A stretch of 57,154 nt of DNA, from NCBI GenBank assembly GCA_020348385.1, contig CP070750.1, positions 3,255,654 to 3,312,807 of the forward strand, given 5' to 3'. Source of the stretch: Candidatus Aminicenantota bacterium (lineage in GTDB: Bacteria; Acidobacteriota; Aminicenantia; Aminicenantales; Aminicenantaceae). The position numbers and the translations under genes were made by a program. Below, in pieces: positions 7,942-15,832 of the stretch; within the stretch, counting starts at the first letter, position 1, and the number at the start of each line of letters is the position of its first letter. The notes under the pieces were generated by a model, which ran no database searches, was not told the origin of the DNA, and saw nothing but the letters and a program-made list of their open reading frames with translations.

Positions 7942-10071
7942 TTAAACTTTCCGATCTATGGGGAGCTGGATGGTGACCTCTGTTCCTTTTCCCGACTCGC
8001 TCTCCAAAATCACTTCTCCGCCATGGGCTTCGACGATATGGGAAACAATAGTCAGGCCTATACCACTCCCTTTGATGGTGCTGTTGTAGATGTTCCCAGA
8101 CCGGTAGAATTTTTCAAAAATCCTCTTCTGGTCTTCTTTTTTGATCCCGATCCCTTGGTCCTTCACTTCTAGGTAAATATGTTCTTGACCCGACCAGGCT
8201 CGAAATTGGATTTTTCGACTGTCACCGGAATATTTCACAGCGTTATCCAGCAAATTAAAGAGCGCTCTGGGAAAAGCCTCTTTATCGGCAAAAATCTTGG
8301 GCAGTCCCTCCGCTATTTCACTTTCTATGGTGAATTCCTGGGGATCGAGCTGTTCTTGAAAACGGGAAACGACATCCCTGCACATTTCTGCTACATCGGT
8401 CTCATCGAATTCATATTCCTTCATTCCTGCTTCGATCTTCGAAAAATCCAGGATATTCTCGATAAGCCGGCTGAGCCTTTCGCTCTCATGAGTAATGGAC
8501 TCGTAGTACTGCTGTTTCTTGCTCTCCTCTTTGATTCTTCCTCTCTGGAGAAGTTCTGCCAAGTAACGGATGGATGTCAAAGGTGTTCTAAACTCATGGG
8601 AGACAGTTGAGACAAACTCGGATTTCAGTTTGGCCAAACGCAGCTCTTTGGCCGTGCCTCGTATGGCCATCACACCCCCAAAAAGGATAGCGACTATAAC
8701 AACCACGACTGAGAGAACGTAAATATTCCGCCGCAGGCTAAATTGCCGTTCTGCCTCGCTGGGTGACGTTTGATAGATCTTGATGGTCCAGGGAGGAAAG
8801 TTGTCATCAAAACCGTGGGAATAGCTCAATGGAGAGTCAGCAGTGATCTCCTGATGGATCTCCCCTCCGGCTATCACCTGATCCTCGTCATCAGCGATCT
8901 GAAAAACAAATCCATCCCTTAAAGGCTCCTCTCCCAAGACAGACGGGAGAACTTCATTTTTAAGGTAGTCATTATCCATACTGAATCCAAACATGGATGC
9001 ACTATCAGGAAACGCATAAGAAATCAGAAGAGACTGGGATCCTATCTTTTCAACGACACGAAAAAAGGCTCCTGAGCCGCTAGCAAAATCCGGTTTACTC
9101 GTCATAAAAATGGATTTCATTTTTTTCGCGATTTTTTCGATGATAGCCATCCTCTCTGATTTTTCATTCTCTATCTGTCCCAGCTCCATCCACCGAGAGC
9201 CAATATCCTTTTGGATATTTTCGATGTTCTGCGTTTGCCTTAAGGAATTAAGTTTATCTTTGACTTCCTTCAAATAAAGATGAAATTGGGCCTGACTGAT
9301 TGCCCATCTGGGCTCCAAAAGAGCGCTGTAAAGTTCAAAGTATGCTTTGATGCTTTCTGTATCATTGTTGCTATCGGAATACACTGCTCCCATTTGGTGC
9401 AGGGCAATCAGCGCAAAAGGGATCCCATCCGAACTCGATTCATTGGGATAATCTTTCACAATTTGTTCATAGGTCTGAATAGCTCTATTTGGAATCCTGG
9501 ATAACTTGTAACAGCGCGCTATGCGATTCAGAAGCAACGCCCGAGAGGTTTTATCAGAGGTCGAGCGCATCAATTGTCTGTAGTTGCTGATGGCAAGGGA
9601 ATAATTGCGGGTTTTAAACTCAGCCGATTCTGCTGATTTGAAAAGAGGGTTATCTTCGATTGTTGTCGGGCCTTTCGTAGAAAACTCTGTTTCTCCATTC
9701 AGGATATAGAGCGGTTCAAACAGGGAAAAGTCCACACGCCCGGTCCGGTCGATGGTAAAGATTTCATCGACTAACGATTCCGTTTCCTGAATTCCTTTAG
9801 CGACATCTGCCAACTGCTTTGCGTCTAGCATGCCTTGATCTAAGTTTAATTGTCTGAAAAAGAGCTCTTCGGTCTCTTGAATTCTTGTTATGACCTCCAC
9901 GTTCAAAGATACTGCTTTCCTCTCTAGATCGAGGTCTATCTCTCGTTGCTTGGCCAGTCTCTCCCTTTCAGCCTCCCGGATAGCGAATACTGTCAGGATG
10001 ACGCTCAAAATAAATACCACAACAGCAAACAGGAGTATGGCCCTTTTATGCCAATCAATGATTATTCTCAT
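7942..10071 (-). CDS. Sensor histidine kinase of unit 1 with TPR-like extracytoplasmic domain
   Basis: 709 residues from the ATG at 10071; a TTG nine codons upstream is possible but the ATG aligns with the two paralogues. Two membrane helices (about 10-32 and 450-470) enclose a large sensor region. That region contains TPR-like repeats (about 140-205: FKTRNYSLAISNYRQLMRST, NRAIQTYEQIVKDYPNES) and a later part ending near FPPWTIKI. The cytoplasmic kinase has H492 in VSHEFRTPLTS, N-box LFNLLDNAVKYS, and G-boxes DQGIGI and GSGIGLTI. It is followed 15 nt later by the regulator gene. GAGGGG lies about ten bases before the start. Confidence 0.93.
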   Translation of the reverse strand: MRIIIDWHKRAILLFAVVVFILSVILTVFAIREAERERLAKQREIDLDLERKAVSLNVEVITRIQETEELFFRQLNLDQGMLDAKQLADVAKGIQETESLVDEIFTIDRTGRVDFSLFEPLYILNGETEFSTKGPTTIEDNPLFKSAESAEFKTRNYSLAISNYRQLMRSTSDKTSRALLLNRIARCYKLSRIPNRAIQTYEQIVKDYPNESSSDGIPFALIALHQMGAVYSDSNNDTESIKAYFELYSALLEPRWAISQAQFHLYLKEVKDKLNSLRQTQNIENIQKDIGSRWMELGQIENEKSERMAIIEKIAKKMKSIFMTSKPDFASGSGAFFRVVEKIGSQSLLISYAFPDSASMFGFSMDNDYLKNEVLPSVLGEEPLRDGFVFQIADDEDQVIAGGEIHQEITADSPLSYSHGFDDNFPPWTIKIYQTSPSEAERQFSLRRNIYVLSVVVVIVAILFGGVMAIRGTAKELRLAKLKSEFVSTVSHEFRTPLTSIRYLAELLQRGRIKEESKKQQYYESITHESERLSRLIENILDFSKIEAGMKEYEFDETDVAEMCRDVVSRFQEQLDPQEFTIESEIAEGLPKIFADKEAFPRALFNLLDNAVKYSGDSRKIQFRAWSGQEHIYLEVKDQGIGIKKEDQKRIFEKFYRSGNIYNSTIKGSGIGLTIVSHIVEAHGGEVILESESGKGTEVTIQLPIDRKV

Positions 10072-10153
10072 GCGCAATAAACCCCTCGACCTAGGCAAAG
10101 ATTATTATACAGATAGTCCAAAGTCAATTTGGAATAATCTAACCATCTTTATA

Positions 10154-10208
10154 AATATAAGAAAGAAGAAAAAAGAGTGTGTTAAAGAATTGTTGAGTTT
10201 GTGTTGAG
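10154..10208 (-). promoter_or_regulatory. OmpR-type operator/promoter of kinase 1
   Basis: Half-sites TTAAA 10182-10186, TTGAG 10193-10197 and TTGAG 10204-10208 (plus-strand reading) are spaced exactly 11 bp. The proximal one begins 27 nt before TATATT (minus strand, 10159-10154). This implies a kinase promoter separate from that of the small gene upstream. Confidence 0.55.
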
Positions 10209-10222
10209 TTTAGGTTACCTGT

Positions 10223-10363
10223 TTACTTATCTTGAGATTTTTGATCAGTGCAGCACAGCCACACGACGACAACAACAGCAGCGACAAACAAACCTATGGC
10301 ACTGAACGTAACGATCTGGAAGGCCGAACCCAACATATCCATCATGACGGCATCTGGAGTCAT
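10223..10363 (-). CDS. 46-residue single-span membrane protein upstream of kinase 1
   Basis: A short reading frame with a strong ribosome site (GGGAGGGGGT directly before the ATG). The product starts MTPDAVMMDMLGSAFQIVTF, has one hydrophobic helix at about residues 14-37 with a run of five valines ending VVVVVWLCC, and ends in a polar tail (TDQKSQDK). The CC pair at the membrane edge could form a disulfide or carry a lipid; this is speculative. It has its own promoter with four 11-bp-spaced half-sites, the richest site in the cluster. I do not recognise the family. Given its position before the kinase, it could be a small regulator of the sensor. Confidence 0.7.
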   Translation of the reverse strand: MTPDAVMMDMLGSAFQIVTFSAIGLFVAAVVVVVWLCCTDQKSQDK

Positions 10364-10403
10364 ACCCCCTCCCGAATCCATCCCTGATCAATCATACATA
10401 CTC

Positions 10404-10469
10404 AATATAAGACTTTTCTCCACCCAATGTGTGAAGCAAATGTTGAGATTGCGTGAAGTTTTCATGAGG
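10404..10469 (-). promoter_or_regulatory. OmpR-type operator/promoter of the small membrane gene
   Basis: Four half-sites TGAAG 10432-10436, TTGAG 10443-10447, TGAAG 10454-10458 and TGAGG 10465-10469 (plus-strand reading) lie exactly 11 bp apart. The proximal site begins 27 nt before TATATT (minus strand, 10409-10404). This is the clearest example of the cluster's promoter design. Confidence 0.6.
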
Positions 10470-10540
10470 TGGCTTCTCAATCGATATAAATGTAATGATT
10501 TTTTCACGTCAATTGTCACGAAATTGTCATTTTTTTTATA

Positions 10541-10589
10541 AAAAGGGGACGGTTCTATTTTTCTTATTAAATAAACCCGTCCCCTTTTT
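10541..10589. repeat. GGGGACGG palindromic element, copy B
   Basis: Left arm AAAAGGGGACGGTTCTATTT, right arm AATAAACCCGTCCCCTTTTT, with two mismatches between the arms and a short A/T loop. It lies 10 nt beyond the stop of propeller 2 and probably terminates that unit. Confidence 0.8.
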
Positions 10590-10598
10590 ACTTTTTTA

Positions 10599-12695
10599 TT
10601 ATTTATTTTTTGGGATGATGTTTTTCATCAAAACGAGTTCATGGTTTTGCGATTGGACCATAAACGCAATATTTTTACCGTCTGGTGACCACGTGGGACT
10701 GAAAAAGGTTTTTCCTTCGGGGAAGCCCAGATCAAGCTTTTTTGCCGAACCATCGTCAACGTTCAAAATATACATCGCTGTCGGAAATCCAAGCTTATTG
10801 TTATCTCCTGTTGTGATGAGGTGTTTTGCGTCTGGTGACCAGGCCAATGCGCCGTGGTATTCTGAAGAGACATCCCTCTGTTCCCCCGTTTTCAAATCGA
10901 CCAGTTTTATCCTGGCATTGTCCTCTGTGAAAACCAGTTTAGTGTAATCTCTCGAGCACTTGAGCTGACGAAAGACGCTCCCACGTTCTCCTTCTGGTTT
11001 GTAAACATAGCGCTCAGCCCCGGTTTCCAAGTTACGCTCGATAATGCCCGGCTGATCATGCCTAAATCCATGACGGGCATAAAAAAATGATTTCCCATCG
11101 GCGCTCCGTTCCGTCTGGGTCCAGGATTGGATAGGAATCGCCCATTTTTTCCATTCTCCTGTTTTGAGATCGAGTTGATGCAGAGCAGACTCCATTTCAG
11201 GTCTATAATCTGATAGACTGAAACCGCTTCCATCCGGCAGCCAGCGCAGGTCGTGAATGGCCAAGGCCGCTATATACTTGGCTGCACTGAGAAATTCCTG
11301 TGGTTCTCCCCCGTTGACAGGCGCGACTACGATCTTATTCTCTCCGGTCACCTGGATAGTCACCGGGTTAATCGCGACAAAAGCCAGCTCTTTCCCGTTT
11401 GGAGACCAGGAAGGACAGACATTTCCACCTGTAGGAGTGTATTCGATTTGCCGAGGTTTTCCTGTTATTTTAAAGCTATCTGGATCGATCGAGACGATGT
11501 ATATATCCTGTACCCTGATATACTCTTTGCATGCCAATCCTTGCTTTGTCCAGTTGAGCAACGATTGTGGGAAAAGGCTTAATCCTTCTTTGATGAAAAA
11601 AGGCTCGCCTACAGGTTTTCCTCCCCTGACACCGATACCCCAGAGTGCTGGTCTGCCGTGTCTGGAACTGCCAAAAACGATGTGCTTCCCGTCCGGGGAC
11701 CAGCGTGGCAATCCCTCGTCAGCAGGATGATCGCTCAGTACCTCGAGAGAAGAACCGTCAGTACCAATAATATAGAGATCGTACTTTCCCTTTGGATTCT
11801 TATCCTGGAAAACGACGAAACGTCCGTCCGGCGAAACATCCGCGGTCTCATGAGACATTTGGGCATTATCTTTCAAAGAATGCAACCCTTTAAAGGATCC
11901 TCCAGATACAGGGATAAACCCTAGAGTTCCCCCACCGGTGCCGGTCTTAAAAATACCGGTCAAAATCGCACTGCCGTCAGGCAGCCAGGCATAGGGTACA
12001 GGATACCCTTCTTTCTTATTTTCTACACGGTAAAGAACGCGTGTTTTCCCTTCCAGGGTAGAGACAGCGATTTCAGCCGGGCCCGCCGGATCCAGACCGG
12101 ACTGATGGAAAACAATTTTGTTCCCGTCCGGCGACCATTTGGCAAAGCGAACTTGTTTTTCCCAGCCGTAATGGGTGACATAATCCATTTGTTTGGTGGA
12201 AAGATCATAAATGGCGATATTTATCCTTTTATCTTCAATCGGGGCTAGGGCCAGTTTTGTCCCATCCGGGGAAATGTCCTGGACCCATACAGAGAGATCA
12301 CCGTCAAAGATTTTCGTCTTGTAAGGACCTGACGGCTCTTCTCTTTTAAGTGCACCGAGACGTTCACGGGCAGCAGCTACCTGCCCAGCCTGATCGGCAT
12401 AATTTTCTAGCACTAGCTCATAGGCTTTGATCGCTTCGGTTTTCCCGAGTTTTTCATAACAGAGGCCGATGTGGAGCTGGGCATTGGCTGCGATTTGGCG
12501 GTTTTCCGGGAACTGTTTCAGGATTTGTTCATAAAGTCCGATCGCTTTATGGAGATCGCCCTGCACATCCTCAAAGTAAACGGCCTTCTCGAAAGCTTCT
12601 TCTGCCGACTCCTGCAATGGCACATTCCCTAATACAAAAAGCAAACAGGAAGCGGTAAGCAAAAATGGGATCAAAACTTTTCGTCCGATTCTCAT
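10599..12695 (-). CDS. Exported TPR + PD40 propeller protein of unit 2
   Basis: 698 residues from the ATG at 12695, which has AAGGAGGAG upstream; longer frames would run into the regulator gene. Signal peptide at about 1-25, TPR segment at about 30-105 (DLHKAIGLYEQILKQFPENR, then QLHIGLCYEKLGKTEAIKAY), then PD40 blades (WSPDGNK, SPDGRF, WSPDGKH, WSPNGKE, WSPDAKH, WSPDGKN). The TPR part is nearly the same as in propeller 3 (EQILKQFP, LHIGLCYEKLG). It is separated from its regulator gene by a 100-nt gap with an operator-like array. Role unknown; secretion is predicted. Confidence 0.9.
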   Translation of the reverse strand: MRIGRKVLIPFLLTASCLLFVLGNVPLQESAEEAFEKAVYFEDVQGDLHKAIGLYEQILKQFPENRQIAANAQLHIGLCYEKLGKTEAIKAYELVLENYADQAGQVAAARERLGALKREEPSGPYKTKIFDGDLSVWVQDISPDGTKLALAPIEDKRINIAIYDLSTKQMDYVTHYGWEKQVRFAKWSPDGNKIVFHQSGLDPAGPAEIAVSTLEGKTRVLYRVENKKEGYPVPYAWLPDGSAILTGIFKTGTGGGTLGFIPVSGGSFKGLHSLKDNAQMSHETADVSPDGRFVVFQDKNPKGKYDLYIIGTDGSSLEVLSDHPADEGLPRWSPDGKHIVFGSSRHGRPALWGIGVRGGKPVGEPFFIKEGLSLFPQSLLNWTKQGLACKEYIRVQDIYIVSIDPDSFKITGKPRQIEYTPTGGNVCPSWSPNGKELAFVAINPVTIQVTGENKIVVAPVNGGEPQEFLSAAKYIAALAIHDLRWLPDGSGFSLSDYRPEMESALHQLDLKTGEWKKWAIPIQSWTQTERSADGKSFFYARHGFRHDQPGIIERNLETGAERYVYKPEGERGSVFRQLKCSRDYTKLVFTEDNARIKLVDLKTGEQRDVSSEYHGALAWSPDAKHLITTGDNNKLGFPTAMYILNVDDGSAKKLDLGFPEGKTFFSPTWSPDGKNIAFMVQSQNHELVLMKNIIPKNK

Positions 12696-12725
12696 CGTTC
12701 TCCTCCTTTTCGTTTCATCGCTTCC

Positions 12726-12779
12726 AATATAAAACTTTTTCCGCTCCGATGTGTTCAGGAAGTATGAAGAGATCTCAAA
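12726..12779 (-). promoter_or_regulatory. OmpR-type operator/promoter of the unit 2 propeller gene
   Basis: Half-sites TTCAG 12754-12758 and TGAAG 12765-12769, with an off-register TCAAA at 12775-12779 (plus-strand reading). The proximal one begins 27 nt before TATATT (minus strand, 12731-12726). The block CAGGAAGTATGAAGA is shared with unit 3 and with the kinase 2 promoter. Confidence 0.55.
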
Positions 12780-12795
12780 GTTTCGTGGAGTCATT

Positions 12796-13482
12796 TTATC
12801 CGACGAATTTATACCCGACGCCGCGGATGCTGAGGATATGTTTCGGATCGGCCTGATCGTTTTCGATCTTTTTCCGGATGTTGGCGATGTGGCTGTCCAC
12901 AGTCCGGAAGGATACAGAAACATTATCCTCCCCCCATATTCTGTCCAGGAAATCATCCCTGGAGACAACCTTGCCTTTGTTCTGGATGATGTACTTCAAC
13001 ATATGGAATTCAAGTGTGGTCAAATCCAGCCTTTTATCTCCTTTTTTTGCCTCGTATTTCTCAAAATCCAGTTCGACATCTCCAAAACTATACTCAGTCA
13101 AATCTTTTGTCAGCTCTTCAGTTCGTCTGAAAATGGCTTTCACTCGGGCTGTCAATTCCGCAAAGCTGAAGGGCTTGGTCACATAGTCATCCGCGCCCAG
13201 TTCCAAACCCAAAACCTTGTCCACCTCTTTGTCTTTGACTGTCAACATGATGATCGGTGTCCTGTCGCCCTCCATCCTCAGTCGCTTGCAGACTTCATAG
13301 CCGTCCAAAACCGGCAGCATGATATCCAGAATGATCAAATCAGGTTTTTTTTCCTTAGCCAATTGCAATCCCATCCCCCCATCCTCTGCAGCATGGACGA
13401 CATAACCCTGCGACTCGAACTCATCCTTGAGGCTCATCAAGATCCCGGTTTCGTCTTCGATGATCAAGATTTCCTTCGTCAT
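12796..13482 (-). CDS. OmpR/PhoB-family response regulator of unit 2
   Basis: 228 residues from the ATG at 13482, which has GAGGTG upstream. Receiver with D53 in IILDIMLPVLDGYEV and K in DDYVTKPFS; winged-helix domain ending LSIRGVGYKFVG, recognition helix FRTVDSHIANIRKK. It begins 7 nt after the stop of kinase 2. Very similar to regulator 3 over both domains, including the recognition helix, so the two may read the same DNA sites. Confidence 0.95.
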   Translation of the reverse strand: MTKEILIIEDETGILMSLKDEFESQGYVVHAAEDGGMGLQLAKEKKPDLIILDIMLPVLDGYEVCKRLRMEGDRTPIIMLTVKDKEVDKVLGLELGADDYVTKPFSFAELTARVKAIFRRTEELTKDLTEYSFGDVELDFEKYEAKKGDKRLDLTTLEFHMLKYIIQNKGKVVSRDDFLDRIWGEDNVSVSFRTVDSHIANIRKKIENDQADPKHILSIRGVGYKFVG

Positions 13483-13489
13483 GTTCACC

Positions 13490-15628
13490 TCACTTTTTTT
13501 GTTTCTGGATGGGAAGGATAATGGAAAATGAGCTTCCCTCACCGACTCGACTTTCCACATCAATCCTCCCCCCATGAGCTTCGACTGTGTGCTTGACCAG
13601 GGTCAATCCCAAACCTGTCCCTTTAGTCGACAGACTTATTTTGCTGCGTCCCTGATAGAATTTGTCGAAAATCTTATCCGATTCACTTGCAGGGATTCCG
13701 ATTCCGTTATCTTTAACTTTTAAGATGACGTTTTTGTCATCCTTTTCTAAAAAGACATCGATCTCTTTTCTGTCTGGCGAAAATTTCACGGCATTATCCA
13801 GAAGGTTATTAAGGGCTTGGGTCAAAGCATCTATATCCACATCGAGAAAAGGAATGTCTTCGGCAATTCGTGATTGAATCTTCACTCCTTTGGCGATTTC
13901 CTCTTTTTGAAAATCTTCTATATTTTGTTTTACAAGCTGTCCCAAATCGGTTTCCATAAATTCATATTCCCTTTTCCCTTCCTCGATCTTGGAAAAATCC
14001 AGGATATTTGTGACAAGGCGCGCCAATCTGTCCGCATCCTGGGTGATCACGGAAAAATACTGCTTCATCCTGCCCGAATCCTTGACTTTCCCATCCCGCA
14101 ATCTTTCGGCCAAGGATTTTATCGATGTGAGTGGGCTTTTGAATTCATGCGAGACCGAAGAGACAAAATCCGATTTGAGTCTGAGTACCGCCATCTCCTG
14201 GGCAATGGTTCTGGATATAAGGACAGCACCCGAGATGAGAACAACGACAAGAGTGATGATGGTCCAAAAATAGAAACTTCTTTTCAAATCGAATGCGCCT
14301 GAAGCCCCGCCTTGGATTGGGAAAATATCGATCCTCCAGGGAGGAAAATTATCTCTGAAAAATTCCGTGGTTGTTGCCGGTTCTGTCGATGGATTTTTCT
14401 CTCCCAGGAGAATTTTTCCTGAAAGATGGGAAATGACGACATGCGAAGGATGGCTGAATGGAATGCTCCGGATGGCTGCAGGTATGACATCCTCGATAAG
14501 GTGCTGCTCTTTAATTTTGACACCCAATAGGTCAGCAACGCGAATTCCGGAGGAGTCAGGAATTTGTACTGCAGATATAAGGTAATTCCGGCCGTTTATG
14601 ATCTTTTGGTATTGGAGAGGAGTGGAGGCGTATGCCTGTGCATTTTGTCTGGCTCGAAGCTCGGGAACGACACCCTGACTGATGTCCTTAACGACAGCCC
14701 ACTGTTCCGATTTCTCCTGATGCAGGTTTTTCAACAGGTCAAAATCTTCTTTGAAGTCCTCAAGCTGCACCTCAGGTTGGTTTTCTAAAAGACCCTCATG
14801 GATGGCATCTTCAACTAGAGTCGCATAGGTCTTGAATTGAGCTTCTTTAAGGGGCCATTGCATTCTCATGATATCTCTGTAAAGGTCCAAAAAAAACTGT
14901 ATAGAGGTTTGACTTTCGCCCAAATTTCGATAGCAGCTTGCCATCTGTAGTCGGCTGATGAGTACCAGCGGCATGCCAGTGGAAGATACGCTTTCAGGAT
15001 AATCATCACAAATTCTCTGGTAGTTGCGGATGGCAGCTTGGTAATCTCCAACCTTGAACAAACACCGAGCCATACTAGCCAGCATCCTGGCCTTGAAGTT
15101 TCTACTCTGAGACCGGTTAAAAAGATTTTGATACAAAGATGCAGCTCTTTTGTAATTTTTCTGACTGAATTCATAGTTTTCAGCGCTTTTTAGTCTCTCC
15201 TGGAGAATCCCCTCAGAGCTTGTTTCCGAAGAAGAAGGAACAACAAAAGGCACTGGCTGGAATAAAGGAAAAAATGGCTCCTCCCCATTAAAAGCGACAA
15301 AGACCTGCTCCACCAAGGAATTCCCAGCCATTCCATCATCCAACAATTTTTTAAAGTTGGCAACATCTTGTTGCATTAAAGTGCTCGACTGAGCCAAGCT
15401 CTCAAGAGTTGAGCTGAGTTCTTCGAGATGAGAACGGATCTGAGATTTCAAGTCTTCTGCAGCAAGTCTGTGCTCATTTTCGATCTGCTCGGCCAAACGG
15501 AACCTTTCGTTTCGTATAGCCCTTATGCCGAATACACTGAGGGAAATGGAGGGAATGAAAATGGTTAGACAAAAAATGAGGATCAGTTTTTTCTGTCTTT
15601 TTAGGGCAAGTTTTAAATTCTCGAGCAT
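13490..15628 (-). CDS. Sensor histidine kinase of unit 2 with TPR-like extracytoplasmic domain
   Basis: 712 residues. Membrane helices at about 14-36 and 450-472 flank a long sensor region. Within it, TPR-like repeats lie at about 155-250 (SQKNYKRAASLYQNLFNRSQ, VGDYQAAIRNYQRICDDYPE). The membrane-proximal part ends FRDNFPPWRIDIFP. The kinase core has H494 in VSHEFKSPLTS, N-box LNNLLDNAVKFS, G-boxes DNGIGI and GTGLGLTL. No strong ribosome site is seen before the ATG. It is closely related to kinase 3: both begin MLENLK and share the order and spacing of all parts. Confidence 0.93.
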   Translation of the reverse strand: MLENLKLALKRQKKLILIFCLTIFIPSISLSVFGIRAIRNERFRLAEQIENEHRLAAEDLKSQIRSHLEELSSTLESLAQSSTLMQQDVANFKKLLDDGMAGNSLVEQVFVAFNGEEPFFPLFQPVPFVVPSSSETSSEGILQERLKSAENYEFSQKNYKRAASLYQNLFNRSQSRNFKARMLASMARCLFKVGDYQAAIRNYQRICDDYPESVSSTGMPLVLISRLQMASCYRNLGESQTSIQFFLDLYRDIMRMQWPLKEAQFKTYATLVEDAIHEGLLENQPEVQLEDFKEDFDLLKNLHQEKSEQWAVVKDISQGVVPELRARQNAQAYASTPLQYQKIINGRNYLISAVQIPDSSGIRVADLLGVKIKEQHLIEDVIPAAIRSIPFSHPSHVVISHLSGKILLGEKNPSTEPATTTEFFRDNFPPWRIDIFPIQGGASGAFDLKRSFYFWTIITLVVVLISGAVLISRTIAQEMAVLRLKSDFVSSVSHEFKSPLTSIKSLAERLRDGKVKDSGRMKQYFSVITQDADRLARLVTNILDFSKIEEGKREYEFMETDLGQLVKQNIEDFQKEEIAKGVKIQSRIAEDIPFLDVDIDALTQALNNLLDNAVKFSPDRKEIDVFLEKDDKNVILKVKDNGIGIPASESDKIFDKFYQGRSKISLSTKGTGLGLTLVKHTVEAHGGRIDVESRVGEGSSFSIILPIQKQKK

Positions 15629-15662
15629 ATTAGTTCATAGAGATCGAATTATTCCCCTCATT

Positions 15663-15717
15663 GTCATACTTAAATTTGCTGACTTAAACGTTAAGGAAGT
15701 ATGAAGATTCTGTCAAG
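15663..15717 (-). promoter_or_regulatory. OmpR-type operator/promoter of kinase 2
   Basis: Half-sites TTAAG 15691-15695, TGAAG 15702-15706 and TCAAG 15713-15717 (plus-strand reading), exactly 11 bp apart. The proximal one begins 27 nt before TATGAC (minus strand, 15668-15663). Almost the same sequence occurs in front of kinase 3. Confidence 0.6.
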
Positions 15718-15733
15718 TTATATGAATCTGTCT

Positions 15734-15826
15734 AAAAAAGGGGACGGTTCTATTTTTTTTGCCGCGTTGTTTTGAAGTAAATCTTTAAGTTGGCCGCAAA
15801 AAAAATAGAACCGTCCCCTTTTTTTT
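15734..15826. repeat. GGGGACGG palindromic element, copy C
   Basis: The longest and most regular copy: arms of about 29 perfect base pairs (core GGGGACGGTTCTATTTTT) around a loop of about 35 bases. It lies between the propeller 3 stop and the kinase 2 operator and would form a strong hairpin with T-runs on both strands. Confidence 0.85.
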
Positions 15827-15832
15827 CTCCTC

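Noticed and set aside
10248..10541. Plus-strand open frame across the unit 1 / unit 2 boundary
   Set aside because: It overlaps the 46-codon minus-strand gene, its operator and half of a palindrome; product looks random.
12751..13521. Open frame of 256 codons on the plus strand
   Set aside because: Antisense to regulator 2, which has full receiver and winged-helix motifs; a shadow frame.
10541..15826. Palindromes as part of a CRISPR array
   Set aside because: Copies are kilobases apart, are themselves inverted repeats, and there are no regular spacers or cas genes.
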